Shown here piece by piece: positions 53,518 through 62,877 of a DNA stretch of 64,000 nt. Source of the DNA: Ralstonia sp. NFACC01. Lineage in GTDB: Bacteria; Pseudomonadota; Gammaproteobacteria; Burkholderiales; Burkholderiaceae. Position numbers and translations under genes: made by a program. Where the stretch lies: contig NZ_FOWV01000003.1 in NCBI RefSeq assembly GCF_900115545.1, forward strand, positions 496,001 through 560,000. Reading direction: 5' to 3'. The first letter of the stretch is position 1, and each line of letters starts with the position of its first letter. The notes beneath the pieces are model-generated. The model had not been told where the DNA came from and searched no databases. It saw only the letters and a list, made by a program, of their open reading frames with translations.

Positions 53518-54065
53518 CACTACCAATGCTAGCCACCCGGAAAGCAGGCGTGACCCTCTTGGAATTGGTGATCGTGCTTGCCATCCTCACTTTACTGGCC
53601 GTGATGGCAGTGCCATCGACCATCGACCGCTGGCAGCGCGAGACCGTGACGCTTCTCGCCGAACGCTTGGCCAGTACGATATCGCTCGCTCAGCGCACGG
53701 CTCAGCATCGACATCTTCAGACAGAAATCGCCCCTCGAAACGCCTCAACAGGCTGGGCTAGCGGGTGGGAACTGACAGTATTGGGAACGACAAGTACGCC
53801 CGGCGCAGCTACCGCGTCGGAGAGAGAAATCATGGTGTCCGTGCCATTGCCTACGGTGCCTGCGGTCCGGCTCAGCGTGCCTCGCGGCACGCTTTCCTAC
53901 GAGGCTGTGGGATACTCACGGATGACCGAAGTCACCGGCAACACAGTGACGATCTCTAGCGGACGCCATACGCGTCTAGTACGGATCAACACAGTTGGCC
54001 GCCCCCGAATCTGTGACCCAGATACGGACCGCAACAGTTGCCGAGCTTCCAATACTGATCCGTAA
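53505..54065 (+). CDS. FimT/GspH-like minor pilin of the second operon
   Basis: A 186-residue prepilin. From ATG 53505 the leader is MLAITLPMLATRKAG; ATG 53526 (MLATRKAG) is an equally possible start. The mature helix VTLLELVIVLAILTLLAVMAVPST has Glu5, and the region LLAERLASTISLAQRTAQHRHL is the GspH/FimT continuation. It overlaps the PilE-like gene by 13 bases if 53505 is used. Last gene of the second operon; ribD starts 18 bases later on the same strand. Confidence 0.75.
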   Translation: MLAITLPMLATRKAGVTLLELVIVLAILTLLAVMAVPSTIDRWQRETVTLLAERLASTISLAQRTAQHRHLQTEIAPRNASTGWASGWELTVLGTTSTPGAATASEREIMVSVPLPTVPAVRLSVPRGTLSYEAVGYSRMTEVTGNTVTISSGRHTRLVRINTVGRPRICDPDTDRNSCRASNTDP

Positions 54066-54083
54066 CCAGGCCGCATTACACCC

Positions 54084-55196
54084 ATGTTCTCCGACTTCGA
54101 CCACGCCATGATGCAGCGCGCCCTGGCGCTGGCCGAGAAGGGCTTGTTCACCACGACGCCCAACCCGCGCGTCGGATGCGTGATCGTGCGTGACGACACC
54201 GTCATCGGCGAAGGTCATACGCAACCCGCCGGCCAAGACCACGCTGAAATCCAGGCCATCAAGGATGCACAGTCGCGCGGCCAGGACGTGCGTGGCGCCA
54301 CCGCCTATGTGACGTTGGAGCCTTGCAGCCACTTTGGCCGCACCCCACCCTGTGCAGACCGACTGGTCGAAGCCGGTATTGCGCGCGTAGTCGCGGCCAT
54401 GGAAGACCCGAACCCCGCGGTTTCCGGTCGTGGCTTGCAGAAGCTGCGAGACGCCGGCGTCGACGTGCGTTGCGGTCTTCTGGAACGCGAGGCGCGCGAG
54501 CTGAACATCGGTTTCGTTTCGCGCATGACGCGCGGCACGCCGTGGGTGCGCGTGAAGGTCGGTGCATCGCTGGACGGCCGCACCGCGCTGGACAACGGCA
54601 TCAGCCAGTGGATTACCGAAACCGAAGCACGCAACGACGGCCACCGCTGGCGCGCACGCGCCTGCGCCATCCTCACCGGCATTGGCACGGTCCGCGAAGA
54701 CAATCCGCGACTGACCGTGCGCGCCGTCAATACCCCGCGCCAGCCGCGGCGTGTGCTGATCGACTCGGCGCTGGACGTGCCGCTCGACGCGCACATCCTC
54801 ACCGCAGATGGCCACCACGAGCCGACGCTGATTTTTGCCGCCCAGCCCGAAGCCGGCCGCATGCGTGCGTTGAGCGAGCGCGGCGCGGAGGTCATCCTCC
54901 TGCCCAACGCCGCTGGAAAGGTCGACCTGGCCGCGGTCCTGCGCGAGCTGGGCCGCCGCGAAATCAACGAGCTGCACGTCGAGGCCGGCTTCAAGCTCAA
55001 CGGCTCGCTGCTACGCGAAGGGCTGGTGGACGAGATCCTCGTCTATCTGGCGCCCAAGGTGCTCGGCGCGGGCCAGGGCATGTTCAATATGGGGCCGCTG
55101 CAGACGCTGGAAGGCGCGGCCGAATTCTTCTTTCACGACATCTCGCGCATCGGGGGCGACCTCCGCATCCTCGCGCGCCGCAACCCCACGGATTGA
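54084..55196 (+). CDS. ribD: Riboflavin biosynthesis deaminase/reductase RibD
   Basis: A 370-residue bifunctional enzyme. The N-terminal deaminase has the zinc motif HAEIQAI and TLEPCSHFGRTPPCAD; the C-terminal reductase begins near residue 150 (PWVRVKVGASLDGRTAL) and ends with VDEILVYLAPKVLG. It performs the two steps after GTP cyclohydrolase II. First of ribD-ribE-ribBA-ribH-nusB; the ribE ATG follows six bases after its stop. Confidence 0.95.
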   Translation: MFSDFDHAMMQRALALAEKGLFTTTPNPRVGCVIVRDDTVIGEGHTQPAGQDHAEIQAIKDAQSRGQDVRGATAYVTLEPCSHFGRTPPCADRLVEAGIARVVAAMEDPNPAVSGRGLQKLRDAGVDVRCGLLEREARELNIGFVSRMTRGTPWVRVKVGASLDGRTALDNGISQWITETEARNDGHRWRARACAILTGIGTVREDNPRLTVRAVNTPRQPRRVLIDSALDVPLDAHILTADGHHEPTLIFAAQPEAGRMRALSERGAEVILLPNAAGKVDLAAVLRELGRREINELHVEAGFKLNGSLLREGLVDEILVYLAPKVLGAGQGMFNMGPLQTLEGAAEFFFHDISRIGGDLRILARRNPTD

Positions 55197-55202
55197 TTGC
55201 TT

Positions 55203-55859
55203 ATGTTCACCGGAATCGTCGCCGCAGTTGGCCGCATTGAAACCGTCTCGCCGCTTGGCGACAACGCCGATGCAGGCGTGCGCCTGTCCATCGACTCGGG
55301 CGGCCTGCCGCTCGCGGACGTGGCGTTGGGCGATTCGATCGCTATCCAGGGTGCGTGCATGACGGTCGTCGCCAAAACCGAGAACCGCTTCGACGTGGAT
55401 GTGTCGCGCGAATCGCTGTCCAAAACGGTCGGACTGGAACGCCCGGGTGAGGTGAATCTGGAGAAGGCCCTGCGCCTGGCCGATCACATCGGCGGGCACC
55501 TCGTATCCGGCCACGTGGACGGTCTGGGCACGGTCACGCATTTCGCGCCGGTCAACGAATCACACGAACTGCGTGTGCGGGCGCCGGCGGAGCTGGGCAA
55601 ATATCTCGCCTACAAGGGCTCCGTGGTGGTCAACGGCGTGTCGCTCACGGTCAATACCGTCCGGGACGACGCCGACGGCTGCGAGTTCTCGATCAATTTG
55701 ATCCCGCACACCGTGGCGGTCACCACGCTCAAGCACTTAAAGGCCGGCAGTCAAGTCAACCTGGAGATCGACCTGATCGCCCGGTACGTGGAACGCATGC
55801 TGACCCACGCCGCCATCGGCGGCCTGCCCGTGGGCACCCAACCTCTGGCAGCCGTTTGA
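55203..55859 (+). CDS. ribE: Riboflavin synthase alpha chain
   Basis: A 218-residue enzyme dismutating two lumazine molecules to riboflavin. The characteristic start MFTGIV and two lumazine-binding repeats (GACMTVVAKTENRFDVDVSRESL and NGVSLTVNTV) are visible, with HIGGHLVSGHVDG between. ATG 55203 is preferred to TTG 55197. It has the full family length. Confidence 0.95.
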   Translation: MFTGIVAAVGRIETVSPLGDNADAGVRLSIDSGGLPLADVALGDSIAIQGACMTVVAKTENRFDVDVSRESLSKTVGLERPGEVNLEKALRLADHIGGHLVSGHVDGLGTVTHFAPVNESHELRVRAPAELGKYLAYKGSVVVNGVSLTVNTVRDDADGCEFSINLIPHTVAVTTLKHLKAGSQVNLEIDLIARYVERMLTHAAIGGLPVGTQPLAAV

Positions 55860-55986
55860 ACCGCTGGCCCCACTGGCTTGGGGCCGCCTTGGCGTACAAT
55901 AGCGGGCTTCCCATTTACGCAGTCGCACGGCCCCCGAAATTACGGATTTACGGGAGTTGGCCGGCGGCGCGCACCCCTGCTACGCC

Positions 55987-57126
55987 ATGTCGATCGCCAC
56001 AGTCGAAGAAATCATTGCCGAAATCCGCGCCGGCCGGATGGTCATCCTGGTCGACGAGGAAGACCGTGAGAACGAAGGCGACCTGATCCTGGCGAGTGAT
56101 TTCGTCACGCCGGAAGCCATCAACTTCATGGTCACGCACGCGCGCGGCCTGGTGTGCCTGACGCTCACCGAAGAGCATTGCGATCAGCTCGACCTCCCAA
56201 TGATGGCCAGCCGCAACGGTACGCAGTTCGGCACCAATTTCACCGTGTCGATCGAAGCGGCCGAAGGCGTAACCACCGGTATTTCCGCGGCCGACCGCGC
56301 ACGCACCATTCAGGTAGCCGCCGCCAAGAACGCCAAACCGTCTGACTTGGTGAATCCGGGGCACATCTTCCCGCTGCGGGCTCAAAAGGGCGGCGTGCTG
56401 ATGCGCGCCGGCCACACCGAAGCCGGTTGCGACCTGACCGCGATGGCTGGCTTGACCCCCGCCGCCGTGATCTGCGAAATCCTGAAGGACGACGGCACCA
56501 TGGCGCGCTTGCCAGACCTGGTGGAGTTCGCCAAGAAACATGGTTTGAAGATCGGCACGATTGCCGACATGATCCAATACCGAAGCCGCACCGAGAGCAT
56601 CGTCGAGCGCGTCGGCGAGCGCACGATGGAGACGCAGTTCGGCACATTCCACGCCGTCGCCTTCCGCGATCGGGCAGCCGGCCGCGCCCATCTGGCGCTG
56701 GTCAAGGGCACGCCCACGCCGGACACCGAGACGCTGGTGCGCGTGCATGAGCCCCTCTCGGTGCTCGACCTGCTCGAGTGCCAGCGCACGACACACTCGT
56801 GGAGCGTGCCCGCCGCCCTGCGCGCCGTCCAAGCCGCCCCGACCGGCGTGGTCGTGCTGCTCAATTGTGGCGATTCGGCTGACCGGCTCTTCACCCAGTT
56901 CTCCGCGCTGGACGCGCCGCATGAGCGTCCGCGCACCAAACCCGATCCGCGCATCTACGGTATCGGCGCGCAGATCCTGAAGGAGGTGGGCGTCGGCAAG
57001 ATGCGTGTGCTGGCCTCGCCGCTCAAGCTGCCCAGCATGGTCGGCTACGATCTGGAGGTCACGGCGTACCAATCGATGGCGGATGCGCCGGACGTCACTT
57101 CCGCATCGTCCGCTGCCACACATTGA
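55987..57126 (+). CDS. ribBA: DHBP synthase with degenerate GTP cyclohydrolase II domain (RibBA)
   Basis: A 379-residue two-domain protein. The N-terminal RibB domain (1-205) is intact, with [23 protein letters not shown] and GHTEAGCDL, and makes 3,4-dihydroxy-2-butanone 4-phosphate. The C-terminal RibA-like domain lacks the zinc cysteines: where active enzymes have SECLTGD and RCDCG, this protein reads EPLSVLD and TTHSW. A RibBX-type protein with an inactive second domain is therefore likely, and a separate ribA would be needed elsewhere. TACAAT at 55895-55900 may be its -10 box. Confidence 0.92.
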   Translation: MSIATVEEIIAEIRAGRMVILVDEEDRENEGDLILASDFVTPEAINFMVTHARGLVCLTLTEEHCDQLDLPMMASRNGTQFGTNFTVSIEAAEGVTTGISAADRARTIQVAAAKNAKPSDLVNPGHIFPLRAQKGGVLMRAGHTEAGCDLTAMAGLTPAAVICEILKDDGTMARLPDLVEFAKKHGLKIGTIADMIQYRSRTESIVERVGERTMETQFGTFHAVAFRDRAAGRAHLALVKGTPTPDTETLVRVHEPLSVLDLLECQRTTHSWSVPAALRAVQAAPTGVVVLLNCGDSADRLFTQFSALDAPHERPRTKPDPRIYGIGAQILKEVGVGKMRVLASPLKLPSMVGYDLEVTAYQSMADAPDVTSASSAATH

Positions 57127-57136
57127 TTTTTTCCGC

Positions 57137-57154
57137 CGGCAGCCTAGGCTGCCG
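57137..57154. other. 18-bp perfect palindrome between ribBA and ribH
   Basis: CGGCAGCCTAGGCTGCCG lies 10 bases after the ribBA stop, and TTTCTTTTTT follows at 57162-57171. The fold would be a hairpin with a short loop and a T-run ten bases downstream, a poor but possible attenuator between ribBA and ribH. Confidence 0.5.
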
Positions 57155-57206
57155 CCCCAGCTTTCTTTTTTGACGTTGCCTCACCGGCACCCAACCGGAA
57201 TACACC

Positions 57207-57707
57207 ATGGACCACGGCTTCTACCCGACCAATCTCAACGGCGAAGGCCTGCGCATCGGCATCGTCCAGGCGCGTTTCAACGAGCCCGTGTGCGAAGCGC
57301 TGCGCGAAGCCTGCGTCGCTGAACTCGAACAACTCGGCGTGGCCGGCGAAGACGTGCTGCTGGTGACCGTGCCGGGCGCGCTGGAAGTCCCGCTGGCCCT
57401 GCAGAAGATGGCCGAATCGGGCCAGTTCGACGCGCTGATCGCGCTGGGCGCAGTCATCCGCGGTGAGACGTACCACTTCGAGTTGGTGTCCAATGAATCG
57501 GGCGCCGGCATCACGCGCGTGGGCCTGGACTTCAACATCGCCATCGCCAACGGCATCCTGACCACCGACACCGACGCACAGGCCCACGCCCGCACCCGCG
57601 AAAAGGGTCGCGACTGCGCCCGCACCGCCGTCGAAATGGCCAACCTGACCAACGACCTCGACGGTCTGCAGGATCACGGCCAGGACGACGACGGCGAGAA
57701 TGAATAA
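57207..57707 (+). CDS. ribH: 6,7-dimethyl-8-ribityllumazine synthase
   Basis: A 166-residue lumazine synthase. Landmarks are [13 protein letters not shown] at the N-terminus, [25 protein letters not shown] and the catalytic segment near [14 protein letters not shown]. It condenses the RibB product with the RibD product. The C-terminal acidic tail (QDDDGENE) is an extension. nusB starts 27 bases later. Confidence 0.95.
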   Translation: MDHGFYPTNLNGEGLRIGIVQARFNEPVCEALREACVAELEQLGVAGEDVLLVTVPGALEVPLALQKMAESGQFDALIALGAVIRGETYHFELVSNESGAGITRVGLDFNIAIANGILTTDTDAQAHARTREKGRDCARTAVEMANLTNDLDGLQDHGQDDDGENE

Positions 57708-57734
57708 GCGCTTCCTCGCGCAAAGGCTTTTCCC

Positions 57735-58202
57735 ATGACGCAAGACAATTCCCAAGCCAAGACCAAGGCGCCCGCTAAGAGTGCGCGCCGCCGTGCGCGC
57801 GAACTGGCGCTGCAAGGTCTGTATCAATGGCTGCTCAATCGCAACGACCCGGGCGTGGTCGAAGCGCATCTGCAGGACGCGCAAGGCTTCAACAAGGCCG
57901 ACCGCGCGCACTTCGACGCGCTGCTGCACGGCGCCATCCGCGAAGAATCCACGCTGACCGAGGCGTTCACGCCGTACCTGGATCGCCCGGTTGCCGAACT
58001 GTCACCGGTCGAACGTGCCGCCCTGCTGGTCGGCGCGTACGAGCTGGTGCACTGCGTGGACATCCCGTACAAGGTCGTGATCAACGAGGCGGTTGAACTG
58101 ACCAAGACCTTCGGCGGCGTGGAAGGCTACAAGTACGTCAACGGCGTGCTGGACAAGCTGGCTGCGCAAGTGCGCGCAGTCGAGGTCGCTGCCCGCCGGT
58201 GA
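57735..58202 (+). CDS. nusB: Transcription antitermination factor NusB
   Basis: A 155-residue NusB. The basic N-terminal region [21 protein letters not shown] and the C-terminal [32 protein letters not shown] match the family; NusB pairs with NusE in rRNA antitermination. Placement after ribH is standard in proteobacteria. The first 15 residues are a Lys/Gln/Ala-rich extension. Confidence 0.96.
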   Translation: MTQDNSQAKTKAPAKSARRRARELALQGLYQWLLNRNDPGVVEAHLQDAQGFNKADRAHFDALLHGAIREESTLTEAFTPYLDRPVAELSPVERAALLVGAYELVHCVDIPYKVVINEAVELTKTFGGVEGYKYVNGVLDKLAAQVRAVEVAARR

Positions 58203-58245
58203 TTCGGCGTCTGCTCTTCGCTTTACCTTTTCACTTCGTTTCAAG

Positions 58246-59430
58246 ATGGACGCCCACCGCCTGCAGACAGCCGCCCGGCTGGCCAATATCCGCGCCTTTC
58301 ACGTGATGGAGTTGGCCAAGCAGGCCCGTGAGCTGGAACTGGCGGGACGCAGCATCATCCACATGGGCATCGGCGAGCCCGACTTCACCGCCGCCGAACC
58401 GGTCGTGCAGGCCGCCGCCGATGCCATGCGGCGTGGCGTCACGCAGTACACCGGCGCCTTGGGTATCCGCCCACTGCGCCACGCCATCGCCCGCTACTAC
58501 CAGACCACTTACGGCCTCGACATTGCGCCCGAGCGCATCATCGTCACGGCGGGTGCGTCGGCAGCGCTGCTGCTGGCGTGTGCGGTGCTAGTGGAGATTG
58601 GCGGCGAAGTCCTGATGCCTGATCCGAGCTATCCGTGCAACCGTCACTTCGTGGCTGCCTTCAATGGCGAGGCGAAGCTGGTGCCGTCGGGGCCGGAAGA
58701 ACGCTTCCAGTTGACGGCAGCCCAGGTCGAAGCGCACTGGGGGGAACGCACGCAGGGCGTGTTGCTGGCCTCCCCATCCAACCCGACGGGCACGTCGATC
58801 CTTCCGGATGAGCTGCAGCGCATCGTGCAGACGGTACGCGCGCGAGGCGGATTTTCGATCGTTGACGAGATCTACCAAGGCCTGTCGTACGACCAGGCGC
58901 CGGTCTCGGCACTGTCGTTCGGCGATGATGTCGTCACGATCAATAGTTTTTCCAAGTATTTCAACATGACCGGCTGGCGGCTCGGCTGGCTAGTGGCCCC
59001 CGCCGAACTGGTGCCCGAGTTCGAGAAAGTCGCGCAGAATCTGTTCATCTGCGCGTCAGCGGTGGCGCAGTACGCGGCGCTCGCGTGCTTTGAGCCGGAA
59101 GCGCTGGCGATCTACGAACAGCGCAAGGCCGAATTCCGTCGCCGCCGCGATTTCATCGTGCCGGCGCTGGAGTCGCTCGGCTTCAAGGTACCGGTCAAGC
59201 CGGATGGGGCGTTCTATGTTTACGCCGATTGCCGTGGCGTAAACCACCCGCACGCCGCCAATGCCGACGCCCTCACCCAGTCGATGCTGCATGACGCCGG
59301 CGTGGTGCTCGTGCCTGGCCTGGATTTTGGTCCGCACACGGCGCAGCACTACATCCGACTGTCGTACGCCACATCGATGGCGCATCTGGAAGAAGCGGTC
59401 ACAAGGTTGGGCAAGCTGTTCGGCCCGTAA
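58246..59430 (+). CDS. Class I/II PLP aminotransferase
   Basis: A 394-residue fold-type I aminotransferase. The PLP lysine is in NSFSKYFNMTGWRLGW (about residue 241), with MGIGEPDFTAAEPV at the N-terminus and the NPTG loop in SPSNPTGTSILP. The specific substrate (aspartate, alanine-type or N-succinyldiaminopimelate-type) cannot be decided from sequence. It follows nusB by 43 bases, and a bidirectional terminator follows it. Confidence 0.85.
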   Translation: MDAHRLQTAARLANIRAFHVMELAKQARELELAGRSIIHMGIGEPDFTAAEPVVQAAADAMRRGVTQYTGALGIRPLRHAIARYYQTTYGLDIAPERIIVTAGASAALLLACAVLVEIGGEVLMPDPSYPCNRHFVAAFNGEAKLVPSGPEERFQLTAAQVEAHWGERTQGVLLASPSNPTGTSILPDELQRIVQTVRARGGFSIVDEIYQGLSYDQAPVSALSFGDDVVTINSFSKYFNMTGWRLGWLVAPAELVPEFEKVAQNLFICASAVAQYAALACFEPEALAIYEQRKAEFRRRRDFIVPALESLGFKVPVKPDGAFYVYADCRGVNHPHAANADALTQSMLHDAGVVLVPGLDFGPHTAQHYIRLSYATSMAHLEEAVTRLGKLFGP

Positions 59431-59454
59431 AGCCCCCTTACGCCTCGCCCAGAC

Positions 59455-59486
59455 AAGAAAGGCCGTCCCTAAGGACGGCCTTTCTT
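59455..59486. terminator. Bidirectional terminator between the aminotransferase and the lytic transglycosylase
   Basis: AAGAAAGGCCGTCC, loop CTAA and GGACGGCCTTTCTT form a perfect 14-base-pair stem with T-rich ends on both strands. It lies between the two convergent stops. Confidence 0.92.
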
Positions 59487-59510
59487 ATATAGCGCAGCGA
59501 AGCAAGTCGA

Positions 59511-60698
59511 TCAGGCCTGGCCTTGGGACTTGTCGTCCAGCCGTGCCTCTTCCTGCTGACCCGCAGCCGGTTGTTTGTCGGCCGGCTTGGCGGCTTGCGT
59601 CTTCGCATCGGCCTGCGTCACAGGCGTTGCCGTCGCGACCGGCTTCACCGGTTCGCGCTCCGACGCCGCCGTCATGGGCGAACGATGTCCCGTCGCCACC
59701 ATGCGGAGTCGCGAACGCTCTTGCAGCACCTTGCCGCCGTAGCCGCCGTCACCTTGCGTGACCGCACCGACATACAGCTTCAGGCCACCTTCGATCGAAC
59801 CTGCGCGCGCGATGCAATCCTTCAGCACGAGCGCACCGACCTTGATGTTGGCGTACGGGTTGAGCGCGGCACCAACACCGCCCATCACCTCGTACTTGTC
59901 CTGGTGGACCTTGGTCATGACCTGCATCAGGCCCTGCGCACCCATACCGCTTTCGGCGAACGGGTTAAAGCTGGACTCGATCGCCATCACGCCCAGGATG
60001 AGCAGTGGATCCAGGCCGACTTCCTTGCCGGTCTGGTAGGCCGCCTTCACCAACTGGCCAGTGGCAGTGGCCGCCACGCGGTATTTGCGGGCGATGTATT
60101 CCGCCACGGCAGCCTGCTCTCGCGGGGTACCGGTGGTTGCCGACTCACGCGCGTCGCGGACGACTTGCGCGTTCGGAATCTGCGCAGCCAACTCGGCCAC
60201 AGACGGCACCTTGGATAGCGTGTCCCAACCAGCAGCCGCGACCGTGCCGCCTTGGGCCGTAGCCGGGGCCACAGCCTGGGCGGCGCCCGTACCGGCAGAC
60301 GGCGCAGTCGGCGCAAAAGCTACCGGCTGGACGCCCGCCGCAATCGCGGGTGACGGATTGGCCAAGGCGACACTGGTGTCGATACCCGGCGTGAAATGCA
60401 GCACGCGTTGAGCGACCGTGGCACGCCACTCGCTGTTGAGCGAGAGTGCAACTGCGGCGGCCACCGCCAGCAAGCCGATGCTGTTGAGCACGACATGCCC
60501 GCTGCGGAAAACCAGCAGTACGCCAGGATGCAACTCATTGCGGGACGCGGCAGCGCCCCCTGCGTTCAACTCCATGCGCAGCTTACGAGGCAGCGCAACT
60601 TGACCTGCACGCGCGAGGCGGCGGCCAACCGGGGCTACGAGCCGGCGTTGCAGCGCCGATCCGATCCCGGAAGAATGAAGGGTTTTCCAACCGTTCAT
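59511..60698 (-). CDS. Lytic transglycosylase domain protein, membrane-anchored
   Basis: A 395-residue protein. A membrane anchor at about residues 69-86 (VVLNSIGLLAVAAAVALSL) follows a basic N-terminus. An Ala/Pro-rich linker precedes the SLT domain at about residues 220-330: GLDPLLILGVMAIESSFNPFAESGMGAQGLMQVM, seen here as the catalytic segment AIESSFNPFAESG with its glutamate, and GLMQVMTKVHQDK. Such enzymes cleave peptidoglycan to 1,6-anhydro products. The C-terminal tail is Lys/Ala/Pro/Gln-rich and probably disordered. Confidence 0.85.
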   Translation of the reverse strand: MNGWKTLHSSGIGSALQRRLVAPVGRRLARAGQVALPRKLRMELNAGGAAASRNELHPGVLLVFRSGHVVLNSIGLLAVAAAVALSLNSEWRATVAQRVLHFTPGIDTSVALANPSPAIAAGVQPVAFAPTAPSAGTGAAQAVAPATAQGGTVAAAGWDTLSKVPSVAELAAQIPNAQVVRDARESATTGTPREQAAVAEYIARKYRVAATATGQLVKAAYQTGKEVGLDPLLILGVMAIESSFNPFAESGMGAQGLMQVMTKVHQDKYEVMGGVGAALNPYANIKVGALVLKDCIARAGSIEGGLKLYVGAVTQGDGGYGGKVLQERSRLRMVATGHRSPMTAASEREPVKPVATATPVTQADAKTQAAKPADKQPAAGQQEEARLDDKSQGQA

Positions 60699-61236
60699 AC
60701 TTACCTCCGTCCGCTGCGCAGATCCGGTAGACGCCTTTCTTTTGCCTGGCGCCGTGCGTTTCGAATCGCAACGGTTTTTAGTAAGGATGCCGCGCTGTTG
60801 CAGTCAGCCGGCATCTGTTGGGGGCACTCCCCTAGTGCCCAGAGAAATGCGGGGCGTGTCCTTGGGGAGGTCACGTCCCGCAGCGATGCTGATGTGCTCT
60901 GGTGTCGCCCCTCATACGTCGAAGAGTTAGGCGAAGGCATTAGCCGAATACATGTTGCATTGCAACAATTACCAGATCGGATTGGATTGTAGGAAGCGCG
61001 TTATTCCAAGTCAATCATAAAGAAGTGAGTTTTCATATCTAAAAGTTATGATTTAACCTGCATTGTTGGGACTAGCTGACCTGCGATGCGTTCTGTCATC
61101 AGGGAGCCATGGGGTTTTGGCCGTACAATCGCGGCCACCCTGCCTACACCAAAAAAATGTCTCCCGGACGACCGTTCGGAGGGCCAGCCCCTCCACGTGA
61201 TAGGCGATCCACCTTACCTTTGGTTACAAAATCTCC
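60699..61236. other. Long divergent intergenic region (lytic transglycosylase / ubiD)
   Basis: 538 bases without a credible gene; from 60985 to 61075 it is unusually AT-rich for this chromosome. It holds a hairpin GGGCACT-CCCCT-AGTGCCC at 60822-60840, a 7-1-7 palindrome at 60953-60967, and a TACAAT box at 61124-61129 upstream of ubiD. A 5' leader is likely for one or both genes, but I recognise no riboswitch class. Confidence 0.5.
60953..60967. promoter_or_regulatory. Perfect palindrome, candidate operator
   Basis: TGTTGCATTGCAACA is a perfect 7-1-7 inverted repeat in the AT-rich part of the divergent region, 254 bases before the transglycosylase start and 270 before ubiD. The cognate regulator is unknown. 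Confidence 0.45.
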
Positions 61237-62748
61237 ATGCAATACAGAGACTTACGTGACTTTCTCGCCCAGCTCGAGCGCACGGGTGAACTGCGCCGCG
61301 TGCGCCAGCCGGTGTCGCCGCGCCTGGAAATGACCGAAGTCTGTGACCGCCTGCTGCGCGCCGAAGGCCCGGCGGTCGTCTTTGAGCAACCGGTGGACGG
61401 CGCGCAGAAGTACGACATGCCGGTGCTGGCTAACCTGTTTGGCACCACGCGTCGCGTGGCGCTGGGCATGGGCGCGGAGTCGCTCGAAGAACTGCGGGAC
61501 GTCGGTCGCCTGCTCTCGGCGTTGAAAGAGCCCGAACCGCCGCGCGGCCTGCGTGAAGCCGGCAAGCTGTGGACGATGGCCAAGGCCGTGTGGGATATGG
61601 CACCGCGCAAGGTGTCGTCGCCGGCGTGCCAGGAGATCGTATGGGAAGGGAATGACGTTGACCTCTCGCGCATTCCCGTACAAATGTGCTGGCCTGGCGA
61701 TGCAGCGCCGCTCGTCACATGGGGGCTGGTCATCACGCGCGGGCCGCACAAGAAGCGGCAAAACCTTGGCATTTACCGGCAGCAGGTCATCAGTCGCAAC
61801 CAGGTCATCATGCGTTGGCTGGCGCACCGGGGTGGCGCGCTGGATTTCCGTGAGCACGCCATCGCCAATCCGGGTCAGCCGTTTCCGATTGCGGTCGCGC
61901 TGGGCGCCGACCCGGCCACCATTCTTGGCGCGGTAACGCCGGTGCCGGATACGCTCTCTGAGTATCAGTTTGCCGGGCTGCTGCGCGGCAGCCGGACTGA
62001 GCTTGCGACATGCCTGACGCCTTCGCTGGCGCAGGCACAACTGCAAGTGCCGGCCGGCGCGGAGATCATCCTGGAAGGCCACATCCAGCCGGATCCAACA
62101 CACCCGAGCGGCTACCAGCACGCGCTCGAAGGCCCCTTCGGCGATCACACCGGCTATTACAACGAGCAGGACTGGTTCCCCGTGTTCACGGTCGAGCGCA
62201 TCACGATGCGCCGCGACCCCATCTATCACTCTACGTATACAGGCAAGCCGCCCGATGAGCCGGCCGTGCTCGGCGTGGCGCTCAATGAAGTGTTCGTGCC
62301 GCTGCTGCAGAAGCAGTTTCCGGAGATTGCCGATTTCTATCTGCCGCCCGAGGGCTGCAGCTACCGCATGGCTCTAGTCAGCATGAAGAAGCAATATGCC
62401 GGCCACGCCAAGCGCGTAATGTTTGGCGTGTGGAGCTTCCTGCGGCAGTTCATGTATACGAAGTTCATCGTGGTGGTGGACGACGACGTGAACCTGCGCG
62501 ACTGGAAGGAAGTGATCTGGGCGATCACCACTCGCGTGGATCCGGCGCGCGACACGGTCATGGTTGAGAACACGCCGATCGACTACCTCGATTTCGCCTC
62601 CCCGGTGTCAGGCCTGGGCTCCAAGATGGGCATCGATGCCACCAACAAATGGCCTGGCGAAACCACCCGCGAATGGGGCCAGCCCATCGTCATGGATGCC
62701 GCCGTCAAGGCCAAGGTCGACACCATGTGGGACACGCTCTTCCAATAA
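61237..62748 (+). CDS. ubiD: 4-hydroxy-3-polyprenylbenzoate decarboxylase (UbiD family)
   Basis: A 503-residue UbiD. Landmarks in order are [53 protein letters not shown] (prFMN region), and the C-terminal [18 protein letters not shown]. It removes the carboxyl group from the ubiquinone precursor and requires prenylated FMN from UbiX. Length and sequence fit the canonical UbiD. A promoter-like TACAAT is at 61124-61129. Confidence 0.95.
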   Translation: MQYRDLRDFLAQLERTGELRRVRQPVSPRLEMTEVCDRLLRAEGPAVVFEQPVDGAQKYDMPVLANLFGTTRRVALGMGAESLEELRDVGRLLSALKEPEPPRGLREAGKLWTMAKAVWDMAPRKVSSPACQEIVWEGNDVDLSRIPVQMCWPGDAAPLVTWGLVITRGPHKKRQNLGIYRQQVISRNQVIMRWLAHRGGALDFREHAIANPGQPFPIAVALGADPATILGAVTPVPDTLSEYQFAGLLRGSRTELATCLTPSLAQAQLQVPAGAEIILEGHIQPDPTHPSGYQHALEGPFGDHTGYYNEQDWFPVFTVERITMRRDPIYHSTYTGKPPDEPAVLGVALNEVFVPLLQKQFPEIADFYLPPEGCSYRMALVSMKKQYAGHAKRVMFGVWSFLRQFMYTKFIVVVDDDVNLRDWKEVIWAITTRVDPARDTVMVENTPIDYLDFASPVSGLGSKMGIDATNKWPGETTREWGQPIVMDAAVKAKVDTMWDTLFQ

Positions 62749-62777
62749 CCACAAGGCCCGGCGGCTCAGTCTGCGAG

Positions 62778-62791
62778 CGAACGATCGTTCG
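62778..62791. promoter_or_regulatory. Palindrome upstream of the gabD-like gene
   Basis: CGAACGATCGTTCG is a perfect 14-bp palindrome 87 bases before the dehydrogenase start. Such sites are typical of TetR-family regulators, though none is encoded nearby. Confidence 0.45.
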
Positions 62792-62827
62792 GTTATTCTT
62801 AGCGAGTTAAGCGACTGCTGCATCTAA

Positions 62828-62866
62828 AAGGCGGGCCCTCTTTGTCGACTGGGCCCGCCTTCCTTA
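62828..62866 (+). terminator. Hairpin between ubiD and the gabD-like gene
   Basis: AAGGCGGGCCC (62828-62838) pairs perfectly with GGGCCCGCCTT (62851-62861) around a 12-base loop, followed by CCTTAT. It could terminate ubiD transcription, but it also ends only 16 bases before the next start codon and may fold in that gene's leader. Confidence 0.6.
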
Positions 62867-62877
62867 TGGAAAACGCC

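Noticed and set aside
53976-54977. 333-codon open frame on the minus strand
   Set aside because: It is antisense to ribD and the end of the FimT-like gene, without any family signature.
55860-55986. Possible FMN riboswitch before ribBA
   Set aside because: The gap is only 127 bases and none of the conserved RFN blocks could be found.
55948-57123. 391-codon open frame on the minus strand
   Set aside because: It mirrors ribBA codon positions and has no recognisable motif.
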